Of a stretch of DNA of 37,860 nucleotides, positions 8,701 through 16,115 are shown piece by piece. Location of the stretch: contig JADHOF010000006.1 in NCBI GenBank assembly GCA_016779125.1, positions 1-37,860 on the forward strand. Reading direction: 5' to 3'. The stretch's first letter is position 1, and every line of letters starts with the position of its first letter. The notes beneath the pieces are model-generated. The model saw only the letters and a program-made list of their open reading frames with translations. It had not been told where the DNA came from and did not search any database. The DNA is from Verrucomicrobiia bacterium (GTDB lineage Bacteria; Verrucomicrobiota; Verrucomicrobiia; Limisphaerales; JAYPXF01). The position numbers were made by a program, and so were the translations under genes.

Positions 8701-9239
8701 GCAGCCCAGGTCCGAATCGCAGCCTCGCGGCAATTCGCCGCTGGCGCTCCCCGATCAGCGGCACCGTTTCAATTGACGGAATTCTGGAACATCTCGGCAA
8801 TGAAGGTGACGGAATGGAAGCTTACATTGTGTTCAAGGAGCAGTTCGAAGTCGGGCGGTTTATTGCCTTCAATGGCGATCAACCCACCAAGGTTCCCAAG
8901 CTGCGTGTGGCGGCGGGCGACACCATCGATTTCGTCGTGAATTGCCGCGGAAACGATAATGGTGACGTCTTCTATTGGGCTCCGACGATCAAGGCGACCT
9001 CCGGGCAGAGCGACACGACGGGAGTAGTAGAAGCCTTTTTTGCCGGGGGCGGTGGGAACGGCGGAGGAATGGGTGGAATGGGCGGTGCCGCCGCTGCGGC
9101 TGCGGTTCGCAAGAACACTTGGAACGCTTCGCAGGATTTTTACGTGGAGCAGGAAGACGCGGCGCTTCGCATGCTGACCTCTTGGGAGAAGTTTGCCCAC
9201 GTGTTGCTGCTCTCGAACGAAATGATGTTCTTCGATTGA
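5730..9239 (+). CDS. Large planctomycetal-cytochrome PSD1 protein (PSC1-DUF1549-DUF1553) with C-terminal beta-sandwich
   Basis: 1169 residues from the ATG at 5730, preceded by a purine-rich GAAGAGCAGAG; the frame is open further upstream but passes through the terminator. Signal peptide at 1-21 (cleavage near SAQQ). PSC1 carries CYDCH at 47-51. DUF1549 begins near 170 with GLPP-type and HYGERWGRYWLDVARYAD motifs and a second CARCHDHKFDP at 350-360. DUF1553 spans about 690-950 (NPLTARVAMNRVW). An inserted beta-sandwich of about 960-1100 has AAIRRWRSPISGTVSIDG and AGDTIDFVVN, a pattern I know from other PVC secreted proteins. A Gly/Ala-rich linker (about 1105-1125) precedes the final helix. Known: PSD1 proteins co-occur with DUF1501 proteins and sulfatases. 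Covalent heme is predicted from CxxCH only; a redox role is not proven. Confidence 0.9.
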   Translation: MKTRLPIIMGALVLASAPVSAQQEQPLSPQDLEFFEAKIRPALIEHCYDCHSAESKVKGGLQVDGKVALLKGGTSGAAIIPRQPSKSLFVKAIRYTDSDMQMPPDGKLPDSVIADFEEWIRMGAPDPRVGKAAAVLKSDADREKAKEHWGFQPIVKPAVPEPKTNIRSWAKNEIDYFIQAKLEEKGMVPSIQADKLTLIRRAYFDLIGIPPSMEQVKNFMADDSPSAYEKVIDELLNSEHYGERWGRYWLDVARYADTRGEQNNNRMADNRLLHAWTYRDWVVNAVNKDMPYDKFLQYQIAADLMSGAKQEDLAALGFLSIYRAVNNKQEVIDDQIDVVTRGMMSLSVYCARCHDHKFDPVTTKDYYGLYGVFDSIKVSENKPIIEDMTEVQQRPEYQSYLNEKSRLLAELNEFRREKLTEYLGDAKMNTSRYMVFARLMDVTDQFKLASRADEDMFEERYELDADLAKSWNRFLKEKSRKPDSVFTPWRDYIALSSTNFFNESKKLAKKYYSDGKAAKGLNAYVAKAFASPARDLNDVAARYASLFAKGEEAWVNALSRNARERVIKKDEEIKEITKLEDSDMEELRQVYYGRRAPANVSYNQLARKDNNRIGNQERRWHNDIELLEMNHPGSPKRAMSVEDLPRPREPRVFAKGDPSKPGDTVPRKFIEVLEPNGGRFTRGSGRLELAYKVASAKNPLTARVAMNRVWMNHFGAPIVRTPTDFGVRAAEPTHPELLDYLSAWFIERGWSMKRVHKFIMTSATYQQASDVRPKYMVEDSANMTFWRMNRRRLDFEGFRDSLLSVSGMLDDTVGGPPYNPLEMPLIPRRTMYSYIDRRNLPDVFRTFDFANPNMTQGERFSSTVPQQALYMMNSPFVAELARNVVERADVKSKIDERQKIDALYETAFQRKPSELEVRLGMNFLKQQQEVEAARKPSQIWVYGFGPYDPAKKRLLRFTELPHYSILDGAYQAADTYPDSRLGALRVGADGGSPGPNRSLAAIRRWRSPISGTVSIDGILEHLGNEGDGMEAYIVFKEQFEVGRFIAFNGDQPTKVPKLRVAAGDTIDFVVNCRGNDNGDVFYWAPTIKATSGQSDTTGVVEAFFAGGGGNGGGMGGMGGAAAAAAVRKNTWNASQDFYVEQEDAALRMLTSWEKFAHVLLLSNEMMFFD

Positions 9240-9271
9240 GATCCTGCCGGTCTCGTTGACACTTGCGCCAG

Positions 9272-9300
9272 AGGGACTGTCTTCGGACAGTCCCTTTGTT
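9272..9300 (+). terminator. Rho-independent terminator with TTCG tetraloop after PSD1 gene
   Basis: A 10-bp perfect stem (AGGGACTGTC at 9272-9281, GACAGTCCCT at 9286-9295) closes a UUCG-type tetraloop and is followed by TTGTTCTT. It ends only nine bases before the ATG used for the next gene, so that gene needs its own promoter inside or before this hairpin, or readthrough. Confidence 0.85.
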
Positions 9301-9303
9301 CTT

Positions 9304-10419
9304 ATGAAGGCCCACATCGCCATGCTCGCCTGTGTCGTCCGCGTGACCTCTGCTCCCGCAGGGGAGCTTCCACCGGATCTGATGTCTTTCTTTCAGCCGC
9401 CCTCAGAATTTGTCGGGGATACCTCCGGATACGGCACGATTCTACGCTTCGACGATGGTCGATCGGTTGACACTCCGGCGGATTGGTCGGGTCGTCGCGC
9501 GGAGATTCTGGACAACTGGCATTCACTGATGGGGCGATGGCCGGATCCGGTGGAGAATTTCGAAACAGAGATCCTGGAGACGAAGACGCGGGAGGATTTC
9601 ATTCAGCAAAAGCTTCGTTTTCGTTGGAGTCCGAACGAGAAAACGACCGGCTACCTGTTGCTGCCAAAAGGACCGGGTCCGCATCCGGCCGTCGTGACGG
9701 TGTTTTACGAGCCTGAGACCGCCATCGGGCTGGGAAGGCCGGACCGAGATTTCGCGCTTCAACTTGTCCGCCGCGGGTTTGTCGCGCTTTCGCTTGGTAC
9801 GAGTGAAACCACGGCGGCCAAGACTTACTCGATTTACTGGCCCAATCGCGAACGGGCTGAAGTGCAGCCACTTTCGATGCTGGCCTGTGCGACGGCGAAC
9901 GCGTGGCGAATGCTTTCGGCGAGGCCGGAGGTGGACGAAAAGCGCATCGGAATCGTCGGCCACTCGTATGGCGGCAAATGGGCGATGTTCGCCTCGTGCC
10001 TGTTCGAGGGATTCGCCTGCGCGGCATGGTCCGACCCGGGCATTGTGTTCGATGATAATCGTCCGAGTGTGAACTACCACGAACCATGGTATCTGGGTTA
10101 TGAGCCTCCGCCCTGGCGAAAACGTGGCCCGATCTCGGCGTCCAATCCCGCGACGGGGCTGTATCCGCGCTTGCGCGCGTCCGGTCGGGATTTGCATGAG
10201 CTGCATGCCTTGATGGCTCCGCGGCCGTTTTTGGTTTCGGGCGGGAGCGAGGATTCGCCGCGCCGTTGGCGTGCTTTGAATCGAACCCGAGAGGTCTACG
10301 ATCTGTTGGGAGTCCCCGGGAGGATCGGAATGAGCAATCGCCCGGAGCACTCACCGAACGCGGAGTCTAACGAAGTCATCGCCCGTTTCTTCGAGCACTT
10401 TTTGGGTTCCGCTCGCTGA
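9304..10419 (+). CDS. Secreted alpha/beta hydrolase (acetyl xylan esterase / dienelactone hydrolase-like)
   Basis: 371 residues from the ATG at 9304; an in-frame ATG at 9322 is an alternative because the first one sits directly behind a terminator and neither has a Shine-Dalgarno sequence. The N-terminus is a short, weak signal peptide (residues 1-19). The catalytic triad can be read: Ser221 in the elbow GHSYGG, Asp317 in GGSEDSP and His349 in PEHSPN. The core strands before the elbow (HPAVVTVFYEP, GFVALSLG) match the fold. In this layout, after a PSD1 gene and before L-fuconate dehydratase, a carbohydrate-ester (for example acetyl) substrate is a reasonable inference. Exact family and substrate cannot be fixed from sequence alone. 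Confidence 0.78.
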   Translation: MKAHIAMLACVVRVTSAPAGELPPDLMSFFQPPSEFVGDTSGYGTILRFDDGRSVDTPADWSGRRAEILDNWHSLMGRWPDPVENFETEILETKTREDFIQQKLRFRWSPNEKTTGYLLLPKGPGPHPAVVTVFYEPETAIGLGRPDRDFALQLVRRGFVALSLGTSETTAAKTYSIYWPNRERAEVQPLSMLACATANAWRMLSARPEVDEKRIGIVGHSYGGKWAMFASCLFEGFACAAWSDPGIVFDDNRPSVNYHEPWYLGYEPPPWRKRGPISASNPATGLYPRLRASGRDLHELHALMAPRPFLVSGGSEDSPRRWRALNRTREVYDLLGVPGRIGMSNRPEHSPNAESNEVIARFFEHFLGSAR

Positions 10420-10458
10420 GGCTTTGCCAGCCACGGGCGCTGTGTGCATCCTCATCCC

Positions 10459-11757
10459 ATGTCTTTGAAGATCGAAAAAGTCGAGGCGCTTGATATCCGC
10501 TTTCCAACGTCGCGATCCCTCGACGGGTCGGATGCGATGAATCCTGATCCCGATTATTCAGCCGCGTATGTGATCTTGCACACCAGCGAACCCGGGCTGG
10601 AAGGACATGGGCTTACTTTCACCATTGGGCGGGGGAACGAAATCTGTGTCGCGGCGATCAACGCGATCAAAGGGATGGTCGAGGGGCGCGATTTCTCCGA
10701 ATTCACATCACGGCCCGGCGAGTTTTGGAGAATGCTTGTCGGGGATAGTCAGCTTCGATGGCTTGGGCCGGAGAAGGGCGTCATCCATATGGCGACCGCC
10801 GCCGTGGTCAACGCGTTGTGGGATTTGTGGGCGAAGCTGCAGAAGAAGCCGCTCTGGAAACTTCTTGCCGACATGACTCCCGAGCAGCTTGTCGCGTGCG
10901 TCGATTTCCGCCACATCCACGACGCGTTGACGCCTCAACAGGCGATCGCCCTGCTGAAGGATAAGGAGGCTGGAAAGGCGGAGCGCGAGCGGGAGCTTTT
11001 GACGAAGGGATATCCGGCTTACACAACGTCTGCGGGTTGGCTCGGTTATGACGACGATAAAATTCGGCGTCTGTGTCGGGAGGCCTTGGCGGAAGGGTGG
11101 GATGCGATGAAGATCAAGGTTGGGCGCGATCTCAAGGATGACATTCGACGCTGCGAAATTATTCGGGAGGAGATCGGTCAAGATCGAAAGCTGATGACTG
11201 ACGCGAACCAGGTTTGGGAGGTGAATCAGGCGATCTCCTGGATGCGCGCCCTCGGCAGATTTAATCCCCATTGGATCGAGGAGCCGACAAGTCCGGACGA
11301 CATTGGCGGGCATCAGACGATTGGTCAGGCGATTGCCCCCATCAAGGTTGCCACCGGCGAGCACTGTCACAACCGGATCATGTTCAAACAGTTCATGCAG
11401 GCGGAGGCCATTGATTTTGTTCAAATTGACGCCTGTCGAATGGGGGGGGTGAACGAGGTTATCGCGGTCCTTCTGCTCGCCGCGCGGTTCGGTTTGCCCG
11501 TTTGTCCCCACGGCGGTGGCGTCGGGCTCTGCGAATATGTGCAGCATCTGTCGATGTTCGATTTCATCGCCGTCAGCGGGACGATGGAGGATCGGATGAT
11601 CGAATATGTCGATCACCTGCACGAACACTTCTTCGATCCCTGCCGGTTGAACATGGGGCGCTATTACGCGCCGTCGTTGCCCGGCTATAGCATCACGATG
11701 AAACCCGAATCGCTGGCCCGTTACCGGTTTCCCGAGGGTCCGGCCTGGACGGAATGA
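10459..11757 (+). CDS. L-fuconate dehydratase (mandelate racemase/enolase superfamily)
   Basis: 432 residues from the ATG at 10459 (MSLKIEKVEALD), the length expected of FucD. The N-terminal capping domain carries the family's SLDGSDAMNPDPDYSAAYV block and the barrel carries the acid/base motif KIKVG (Lys218, Lys220), metal ligands Asp248 (TDAN), Glu274 (WIEEP) and Glu301 (TGEH), and the catalytic His351 (CPHGGG). These numbers agree with those I recall for the characterised Xanthomonas enzyme. It converts L-fuconate to 2-keto-3-deoxy-L-fuconate in the non-phosphorylated L-fucose pathway, in the cytoplasm. No other fucose-pathway gene is in the window. It lies 39 bp after the hydrolase gene on the same strand and ends 13 bp before convergent leuB. 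Confidence 0.93.
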   Translation: MSLKIEKVEALDIRFPTSRSLDGSDAMNPDPDYSAAYVILHTSEPGLEGHGLTFTIGRGNEICVAAINAIKGMVEGRDFSEFTSRPGEFWRMLVGDSQLRWLGPEKGVIHMATAAVVNALWDLWAKLQKKPLWKLLADMTPEQLVACVDFRHIHDALTPQQAIALLKDKEAGKAERERELLTKGYPAYTTSAGWLGYDDDKIRRLCREALAEGWDAMKIKVGRDLKDDIRRCEIIREEIGQDRKLMTDANQVWEVNQAISWMRALGRFNPHWIEEPTSPDDIGGHQTIGQAIAPIKVATGEHCHNRIMFKQFMQAEAIDFVQIDACRMGGVNEVIAVLLLAARFGLPVCPHGGGVGLCEYVQHLSMFDFIAVSGTMEDRMIEYVDHLHEHFFDPCRLNMGRYYAPSLPGYSITMKPESLARYRFPEGPAWTE

Positions 11758-11770
11758 TTGGCTTGCCGGT

Positions 11771-12931
11771 CTAGATTGCGGCCGCGATGGCGTCTCCCAT
11801 TTCGGAGGTGCCGATCCGCCGGGCACCGGGATCGTGGCTGCTGAAGATGTCTCCCGTACGGCAGCCGTCGGAGATCGCCTTGCTCACGGCTGCGTCGATC
11901 GCATTGGCAGCCTCGTTCAAACCGAAGCTGTACCGCAGCATCATTGCGGATGAGAGAATCTGGGCGATCGGATTTGCCAGGTTTTTGCCGGCAATATCGG
12001 GCGCGGTGCCGCCGGCGGGCTCGTAAAGACCAAAGGTGATCCCGGCTTCCGTGTTGCCGAGACTCGCGCTGGGCAACATTCCGAGTGAGCCGGCAAGGGC
12101 TGCGGCCTCGTCGCTCAGGATGTCGCCGAACATGTTTTCGCACAGCATCACGTCGAACTGCGTCGGGTTGAGCATCATCTGCATCGCGCCGTTGTCGACG
12201 AACATGTGCTCGAGTTTCACGTCCGGATAGTTCTTGGCGACGCGTTCCACAACCTTGCGCCAGAGGATGCCGTTCTCCAGCACGTTCGCCTTGTCGATGC
12301 TGGTAAGCTTTTTGCGTCGCAGCTGCGCTGCCTTGAAACCGACGTGGGCGATGCGCTCAATTTCCGGTTCGGTGTAGACCATCGTATCAATGGCCCGTTC
12401 ATAGCGGAGGATGCGGCGGGTTTTTTTCTTGTCCTCCGGGTTGACGGAGTCTTTCTGCGTGACCAGCTCGGTGGTTTTCGGCTGGCCGAAATACATGCCG
12501 CCGGTGAGTTCGCGCACGACGAGCATGTCGATGCCTTCCCCTTGGCGCTCGGGTTTGAGCGGGCAGGCGTGGGCGAGCTGTTTTGGAAGGGTGACGGGAC
12601 GCAGGTTGGCGAAGAGGCCGAACTCCTTGCGTAGACGGAGCAGGGCGGCGCGTTCAGGCCGCTCCTCCTTCGGAATGGTCGGATCGCGATCCGGCAACCC
12701 GACGGAGCCGAAGAGAATCGCGTTGGAGTTGCGACAGAGCTCGAAGGTTTCGTCCGGCAGGGCCTTGCCGGCGGCGTCGATTCCGGCCCAGCCGACGGGG
12801 GCTTCGGTGATGTTGAGGGTGACGCCAAATCTGCCTTCAACGGCGCGCAGAACTTTCAGCGCTTCCGCCATCACTTCGGGACCGATTCCATCGCCCGCGA
12901 GTGCGGCGACATTAAAACTGTTTTCGCTCAT
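11771..12931 (-). CDS. leuB: 3-isopropylmalate dehydrogenase
   Basis: 386 residues from the ATG at 12931 (MSENSFNVAALAGDGIGPE); the frame is open 27 codons upstream but the dehydrogenase fold begins here. It oxidises and decarboxylates 3-isopropylmalate with NAD+ in leucine biosynthesis. Visible signatures are GDGIGPEV near the N-terminus, LLRLRKEFGLFANLRPV, RELTGGMYFG with the substrate-binding Arg/Tyr region, the VDNGAMQMM helix, DILSDEAAALAGSLGMLPSASLG around the metal-binding aspartates, and HGSAPDIAG replaced here by GGTAPDIAG near residue 290. The AxMMLRYSFG tail is typical. It is alone on the minus strand between two plus-strand groups; no leuC or leuD is in the window. No Shine-Dalgarno sequence is apparent. 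Confidence 0.95.
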   Translation of the reverse strand: MSENSFNVAALAGDGIGPEVMAEALKVLRAVEGRFGVTLNITEAPVGWAGIDAAGKALPDETFELCRNSNAILFGSVGLPDRDPTIPKEERPERAALLRLRKEFGLFANLRPVTLPKQLAHACPLKPERQGEGIDMLVVRELTGGMYFGQPKTTELVTQKDSVNPEDKKKTRRILRYERAIDTMVYTEPEIERIAHVGFKAAQLRRKKLTSIDKANVLENGILWRKVVERVAKNYPDVKLEHMFVDNGAMQMMLNPTQFDVMLCENMFGDILSDEAAALAGSLGMLPSASLGNTEAGITFGLYEPAGGTAPDIAGKNLANPIAQILSSAMMLRYSFGLNEAANAIDAAVSKAISDGCRTGDIFSSHDPGARRIGTSEMGDAIAAAI

Positions 12932-13045
12932 GGGTGGGCGAAGATAGAAACAGGTTCCGCCGGTTAGAAGCAGAAACTCGAAGCGAAGCGTCCGGGAACG
13001 AGCATTGGACATTCGAAGGATGGCAGACCATGATTCGCCGGTCTT

Positions 13046-13735
13046 ATGGAAGACCTCCAGCCGACCATTTCACCCAGATCAAAGCCCTCTGACGCAGCTG
13101 CACGGGACCGTGCGAAGGGGCGCGTCGGGGACGCCTATCCGCGTATTCCCGGCATCAACGTACCCGCCGTGCTTTCCCGTTTGAATCTGTCCTGGGATGA
13201 ACTGCGGGATCGGTTACGGGATTTCTCGCTGAATCATGGACAATCCTTGGTCGAACTGCGCGGGGCCTTGGACGACGGCGACCATGCCGCAGCGCGTCGT
13301 CTGGCTGTGGAGATGGGGATTTCCGGCGCGAACTTTGGGGCCAGCGGATTGATGGAAAAAAGCCGGGCGCTCGAATTCGCCTTCCGGACGGGTGAAAAAT
13401 TCTATGAGCACCTCTATGACTCCTTGGAGATGGAGTTCAGCGGTCTGGTGGCCGGAGTGGAGCGTTTGAATGGCCAGGGCGCGATCGACGACGTGCGGGA
13501 TGTGATTCGTTCACTTTATGATTTTGCGGGACTTCGCGCCGCCTTTGACGATCTCCAGTCGCGCCTTCGAACAATGGAATGGATCGGGGCGGACGCGGCG
13601 TTGAAGCGCGTGCGCGAGCTGGGGATCCCGCCGGAAAGTCTGGAGGGCTTCCGAGAACTGGAGAAACTGGTTCGGGACCGATCGGCAGCCGACGCCCTCG
13701 AAATGACGGGTATCCTGAAACAAAACCTGGATTGA
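13046..13735 (+). CDS. Hpt-like helical protein lacking the phospho-accepting histidine
   Basis: 229 residues from the ATG at 13046. The segment at about 33-110 follows the Hpt (histidine phosphotransfer) pattern closely: PRIPGINVPAVLSRL, then a DELRDRLRDFSLNHG helix, then LRGALDDGDHAAARRLAVEM and an NFGAS turn. In ordinary Hpt domains the last helix reads ARRLAHxLKG; here the histidine position is Val88 and the following lysine is Gly91. The C-terminal half (about 150-229) is helical and resembles the tail that follows Hpt domains in hybrid kinases, without a recognisable catalytic part. No kinase or receiver gene adjoins it; ispD follows 31 bp later. It may be a non-phosphorylated binding protein or a remnant of a larger sensor. 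Function unknown. Confidence 0.6.
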   Translation: MEDLQPTISPRSKPSDAAARDRAKGRVGDAYPRIPGINVPAVLSRLNLSWDELRDRLRDFSLNHGQSLVELRGALDDGDHAAARRLAVEMGISGANFGASGLMEKSRALEFAFRTGEKFYEHLYDSLEMEFSGLVAGVERLNGQGAIDDVRDVIRSLYDFAGLRAAFDDLQSRLRTMEWIGADAALKRVRELGIPPESLEGFRELEKLVRDRSAADALEMTGILKQNLD

Positions 13736-13766
13736 TTTCCTCGGCCGCAATCGGCCCCGCCCCAAC

Positions 13767-14444
13767 ATGGTCACCGCAATTATCGTCGCCGCCGGCAAGG
13801 GCACCCGCATGGGGCCAAATGTGGACAAGCTCTTCCTCGAGGTTGCGGGACGACCGATTGTCGCTCACACGTGGGAGCGGTTTGATCGCTCGCCGAGCGT
13901 GGATGAGATCGTCCTCGTGGTCCGAGAGGGAATGCAGGCGGAATTTGAGGAGCTGGCGGGAGTGAACGGGTTTACCAAGCAATACCGAATGGTCGCCGGA
14001 GGGAAGGAGAGGCAGGACTCGGTGTGGAACGGAATACAGGCGGCGAATCCGTCCGCGGAGATCATAGCCATCCATGACGGAGCCCGCCCCTGCGTGACCG
14101 AGACGATCATTGCCGATTGTGTGCGCGCCGCGCGTGAACACGGAGCGGCGGTCGCGGCGTCCTCGGTGACCGACACGATCAAGGAAGCGACGGCGGACGG
14201 CCTGATCTCCCGGCATATCGATCGCTCCAAGCTGCGCGCGGTGCAGACGCCCCAGACGTTTCGAGCCGAGATTATTCGGAGTGCTTTGGGAGAGGCGCAG
14301 GCCCGGGGCATCGCGGTGACGGACGACACGGCTGCCTGCGACCTGATCGGCCAGACCGTTCGCCTGGTTGAGAGTGCGACGCCGAATCCAAAGGCGACTG
14401 CGCCTTCCGATATTCCGTGGCTGGAACTTCTGTTGAAGGCCTGA
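13767..14444 (+). CDS. ispD: 2-C-methyl-D-erythritol 4-phosphate cytidylyltransferase
   Basis: 225 residues, the standard IspD length. It transfers CMP from CTP to methylerythritol phosphate in the non-mevalonate isoprenoid pathway. The nucleotide-binding N-terminus AAGKGTRMG (residues 8-16) with the partner lysine in DKLF, the GGKERQDSV block, IHDGARP, and the C-terminal LRAVQTPQTF and TDDTAACDL motifs are all present. ispF is not adjacent. It lies 31 bp after the Hpt-like gene and may be cotranscribed with it. A bulged hairpin lies downstream at 14467-14497. Confidence 0.96.
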   Translation: MVTAIIVAAGKGTRMGPNVDKLFLEVAGRPIVAHTWERFDRSPSVDEIVLVVREGMQAEFEELAGVNGFTKQYRMVAGGKERQDSVWNGIQAANPSAEIIAIHDGARPCVTETIIADCVRAAREHGAAVAASSVTDTIKEATADGLISRHIDRSKLRAVQTPQTFRAEIIRSALGEAQARGIAVTDDTAACDLIGQTVRLVESATPNPKATAPSDIPWLELLLKA

Positions 14445-14466
14445 CGGCGTGAGATCCGTTTCTGAA

Positions 14467-14497
14467 CCGGTTCCGGCCAAAAGCCGGTGGAAACCGG
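14467..14497 (+). other. Bulged hairpin downstream of ispD
   Basis: CCGGTT (14467-14472) pairs with AACCGG (14492-14497) and CCGGC (14473-14477) with GCCGG (14483-14487), leaving a CAAAA loop and a 4-base bulge on one side. No T-run follows, so it is either a weak or factor-dependent 3' end or chance structure in GC-rich DNA. Confidence 0.35.
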
Positions 14498-14545
14498 GAT
14501 TTGCTCCGCGTGCGGACCGCCGCAAGCACTGGTGAATCTCGGTCG

Positions 14546-14576
14546 TTGACACTCCGTCTGATTCGCGAAATACATA
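14546..14576 (+). promoter_or_regulatory. Candidate sigma-70-type promoter, possibly leaderless, for the Gfo/Idh/MocA gene
   Basis: TTGACA at 14546-14551 is followed, 19 bp on, by TACATA at 14571-14576. Transcription would begin close to the ATG at 14583, giving a leaderless or nearly leaderless mRNA, which would fit the absence of a Shine-Dalgarno sequence. The spacer is longer than ideal and the -10 is weak, so this is a tentative call. Confidence 0.35.
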
Positions 14577-14582
14577 CGCCCC

Positions 14583-16034
14583 ATGAACGAATCCCCATTG
14601 TCTTCCAACACGCGCCGCGATTTTTTGAAAACCACCGGAGCTGTCACGGCGGCTGGCGCGCTGACAGGCGTGACGCTGCCCAAGGTGCATGCCGCGCATG
14701 ACGACACGATCAAGATTGGTCTGGTCGGTTGCGGTGGACGGGGGACCGGCGCGGTGCAGAACGCGCTCAATCTTTCCGCCGCCTTCGGCCCCATCAAGCT
14801 GGTCGGCATGGCGGATGTTTTCGACAGCCACATTGACAGCAAGCACAAGGCGTTGGAGCGGAAGTTCAAGGACAAGATGGACGTCCCGCCGGAACGTCGT
14901 TTTGTCAGCTTCGACGGCTACAAGAACGTGATCGACTCCGTCGGCAAGGGCGGCGTCGCGATCTTCACGACACCCTGCGCCTTCCGTTGGGTGCATTACC
15001 AATACGCGATCGAGCGGGGCGTCAACGTGTTCATGGAAAAGCCCGTCTGCCCGGACGCGCCGTCGGGGCGGAAGATGCTGGAGCTGAACGAGCTGGCGAT
15101 GAAGAAGAACCTGAAGGTCGGTGTCGGCCTGATGGTGCGCCACTGCCGCGGCCGGCGTGAATTGTGGAATCGTATTCAGGATGGGCAGATCGGCGAGATC
15201 ACCATGATGCGTGCCTACCGGATGGCCGGGAAGATCGCCTCCTTCAGTTCCAAATATCAGGTGGACGAGCCCGAATATCAGGAATGGTCCGAAACCCTTT
15301 ATCAGATCAAGCGCTTCCATAGCTTTCTGTGGCTCAGCGGCGGCGCGTTCAGCGATTACAACATCCATCAGATCGACGAGTGCTCCTGGATGAAGAACGA
15401 CTGGCCGATCGAGGCGCACGCGGTCGGCGGTCGGCATTACAAGACCGACATCAAGGACGGCAAGGAATGGGCGGACCAGAACTTCGACAGCTACGGCGTC
15501 GAGTACACCTACCCGGACGGAACGAAACTGATGTTCGACGGACGCAACATCATGGGCTGCTCGAACGAGATGGCCAGCTACGTCCACGGCACCAAGGGGT
15601 CCGGTGTGGTCTCCATGGGCGGACACACCCCGGGCAAAGTTCGACTTTTCAAGGATCACCACGTTTCCAAGAACGATCGCGCCGACAATATCCTGTGGGC
15701 CTACCCGCAGCCGGAGGCCAATCCATACGATTTGGAATGGGAAGACCTGATCAACGCCATTCGCAACGACGAGCCCTACAACGAGGTCGAACGCGGCGTG
15801 CGCGCCTCCATGGTCACGGCGATGGGCCGATTCGCGGCCCACACCGGCAAGATCACCCGCTGGGACGACTACAAGAACAACGATTTCTTCATGTCGCCGA
15901 ACGCCGACAAGATCACCTTCGACGGCCCCTCGCCGCTCCAACTCGATCCGGACGGCCGCTATCCGAAACCGATGCCGGGTGTCTTCTCCAAGGAAGAATA
16001 TCGGGCCAAGGTCGCTCCGAAGAAGGAGGCCTGA
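14583..16034 (+). CDS. Tat-exported Gfo/Idh/MocA-family oxidoreductase
   Basis: 483 residues. A twin-arginine signal (TRRDFLKTTG, Arg11-Arg12) precedes a Rossmann fold beginning IKIGLVGCGGRGTG near residue 40. The dinucleotide-domain motif MEKPVCPD (usual EKP) lies at about 152-159, and the alpha/beta C-terminal domain follows with YNIHQIDECSWMKNDWP. The family oxidises or epimerises sugars and cyclitols with NAD(P)(H). Exported members with a Tat signal are abundant in PVC bacteria, where the cofactor is thought to be carried across within the folded enzyme. Neighbours do not reveal the substrate. It is monocistronic by layout: candidate promoter just upstream and a strong terminator 22 bp after the stop. 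Confidence 0.9.
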   Translation: MNESPLSSNTRRDFLKTTGAVTAAGALTGVTLPKVHAAHDDTIKIGLVGCGGRGTGAVQNALNLSAAFGPIKLVGMADVFDSHIDSKHKALERKFKDKMDVPPERRFVSFDGYKNVIDSVGKGGVAIFTTPCAFRWVHYQYAIERGVNVFMEKPVCPDAPSGRKMLELNELAMKKNLKVGVGLMVRHCRGRRELWNRIQDGQIGEITMMRAYRMAGKIASFSSKYQVDEPEYQEWSETLYQIKRFHSFLWLSGGAFSDYNIHQIDECSWMKNDWPIEAHAVGGRHYKTDIKDGKEWADQNFDSYGVEYTYPDGTKLMFDGRNIMGCSNEMASYVHGTKGSGVVSMGGHTPGKVRLFKDHHVSKNDRADNILWAYPQPEANPYDLEWEDLINAIRNDEPYNEVERGVRASMVTAMGRFAAHTGKITRWDDYKNNDFFMSPNADKITFDGPSPLQLDPDGRYPKPMPGVFSKEEYRAKVAPKKEA

Positions 16035-16055
16035 GCAGCGCCATCTCTTATCCCG

Positions 16056-16088
16056 AAAGGCCGGGCATTTCGCCCGGCCTTTCTTTTT
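16056..16088 (+). terminator. Rho-independent terminator after Gfo/Idh/MocA gene
   Basis: An 11-bp perfect stem (AAAGGCCGGGC at 16056-16066 with GCCCGGCCTTT at 16072-16082) closes an ATTTC loop and continues into CTTTTTCT. It separates this gene from rsgA. Confidence 0.9.
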
Positions 16089-16115
16089 CTCCACCTTCAC
16101 TCCCACCATTGCCAC

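Noticed and set aside
9040-9110. Glycine/alanine-rich repeats as a possible tandem repeat array
   Set aside because: The DNA is low-complexity GGN/GCN codons in frame within a linker, without a regular repeated unit.
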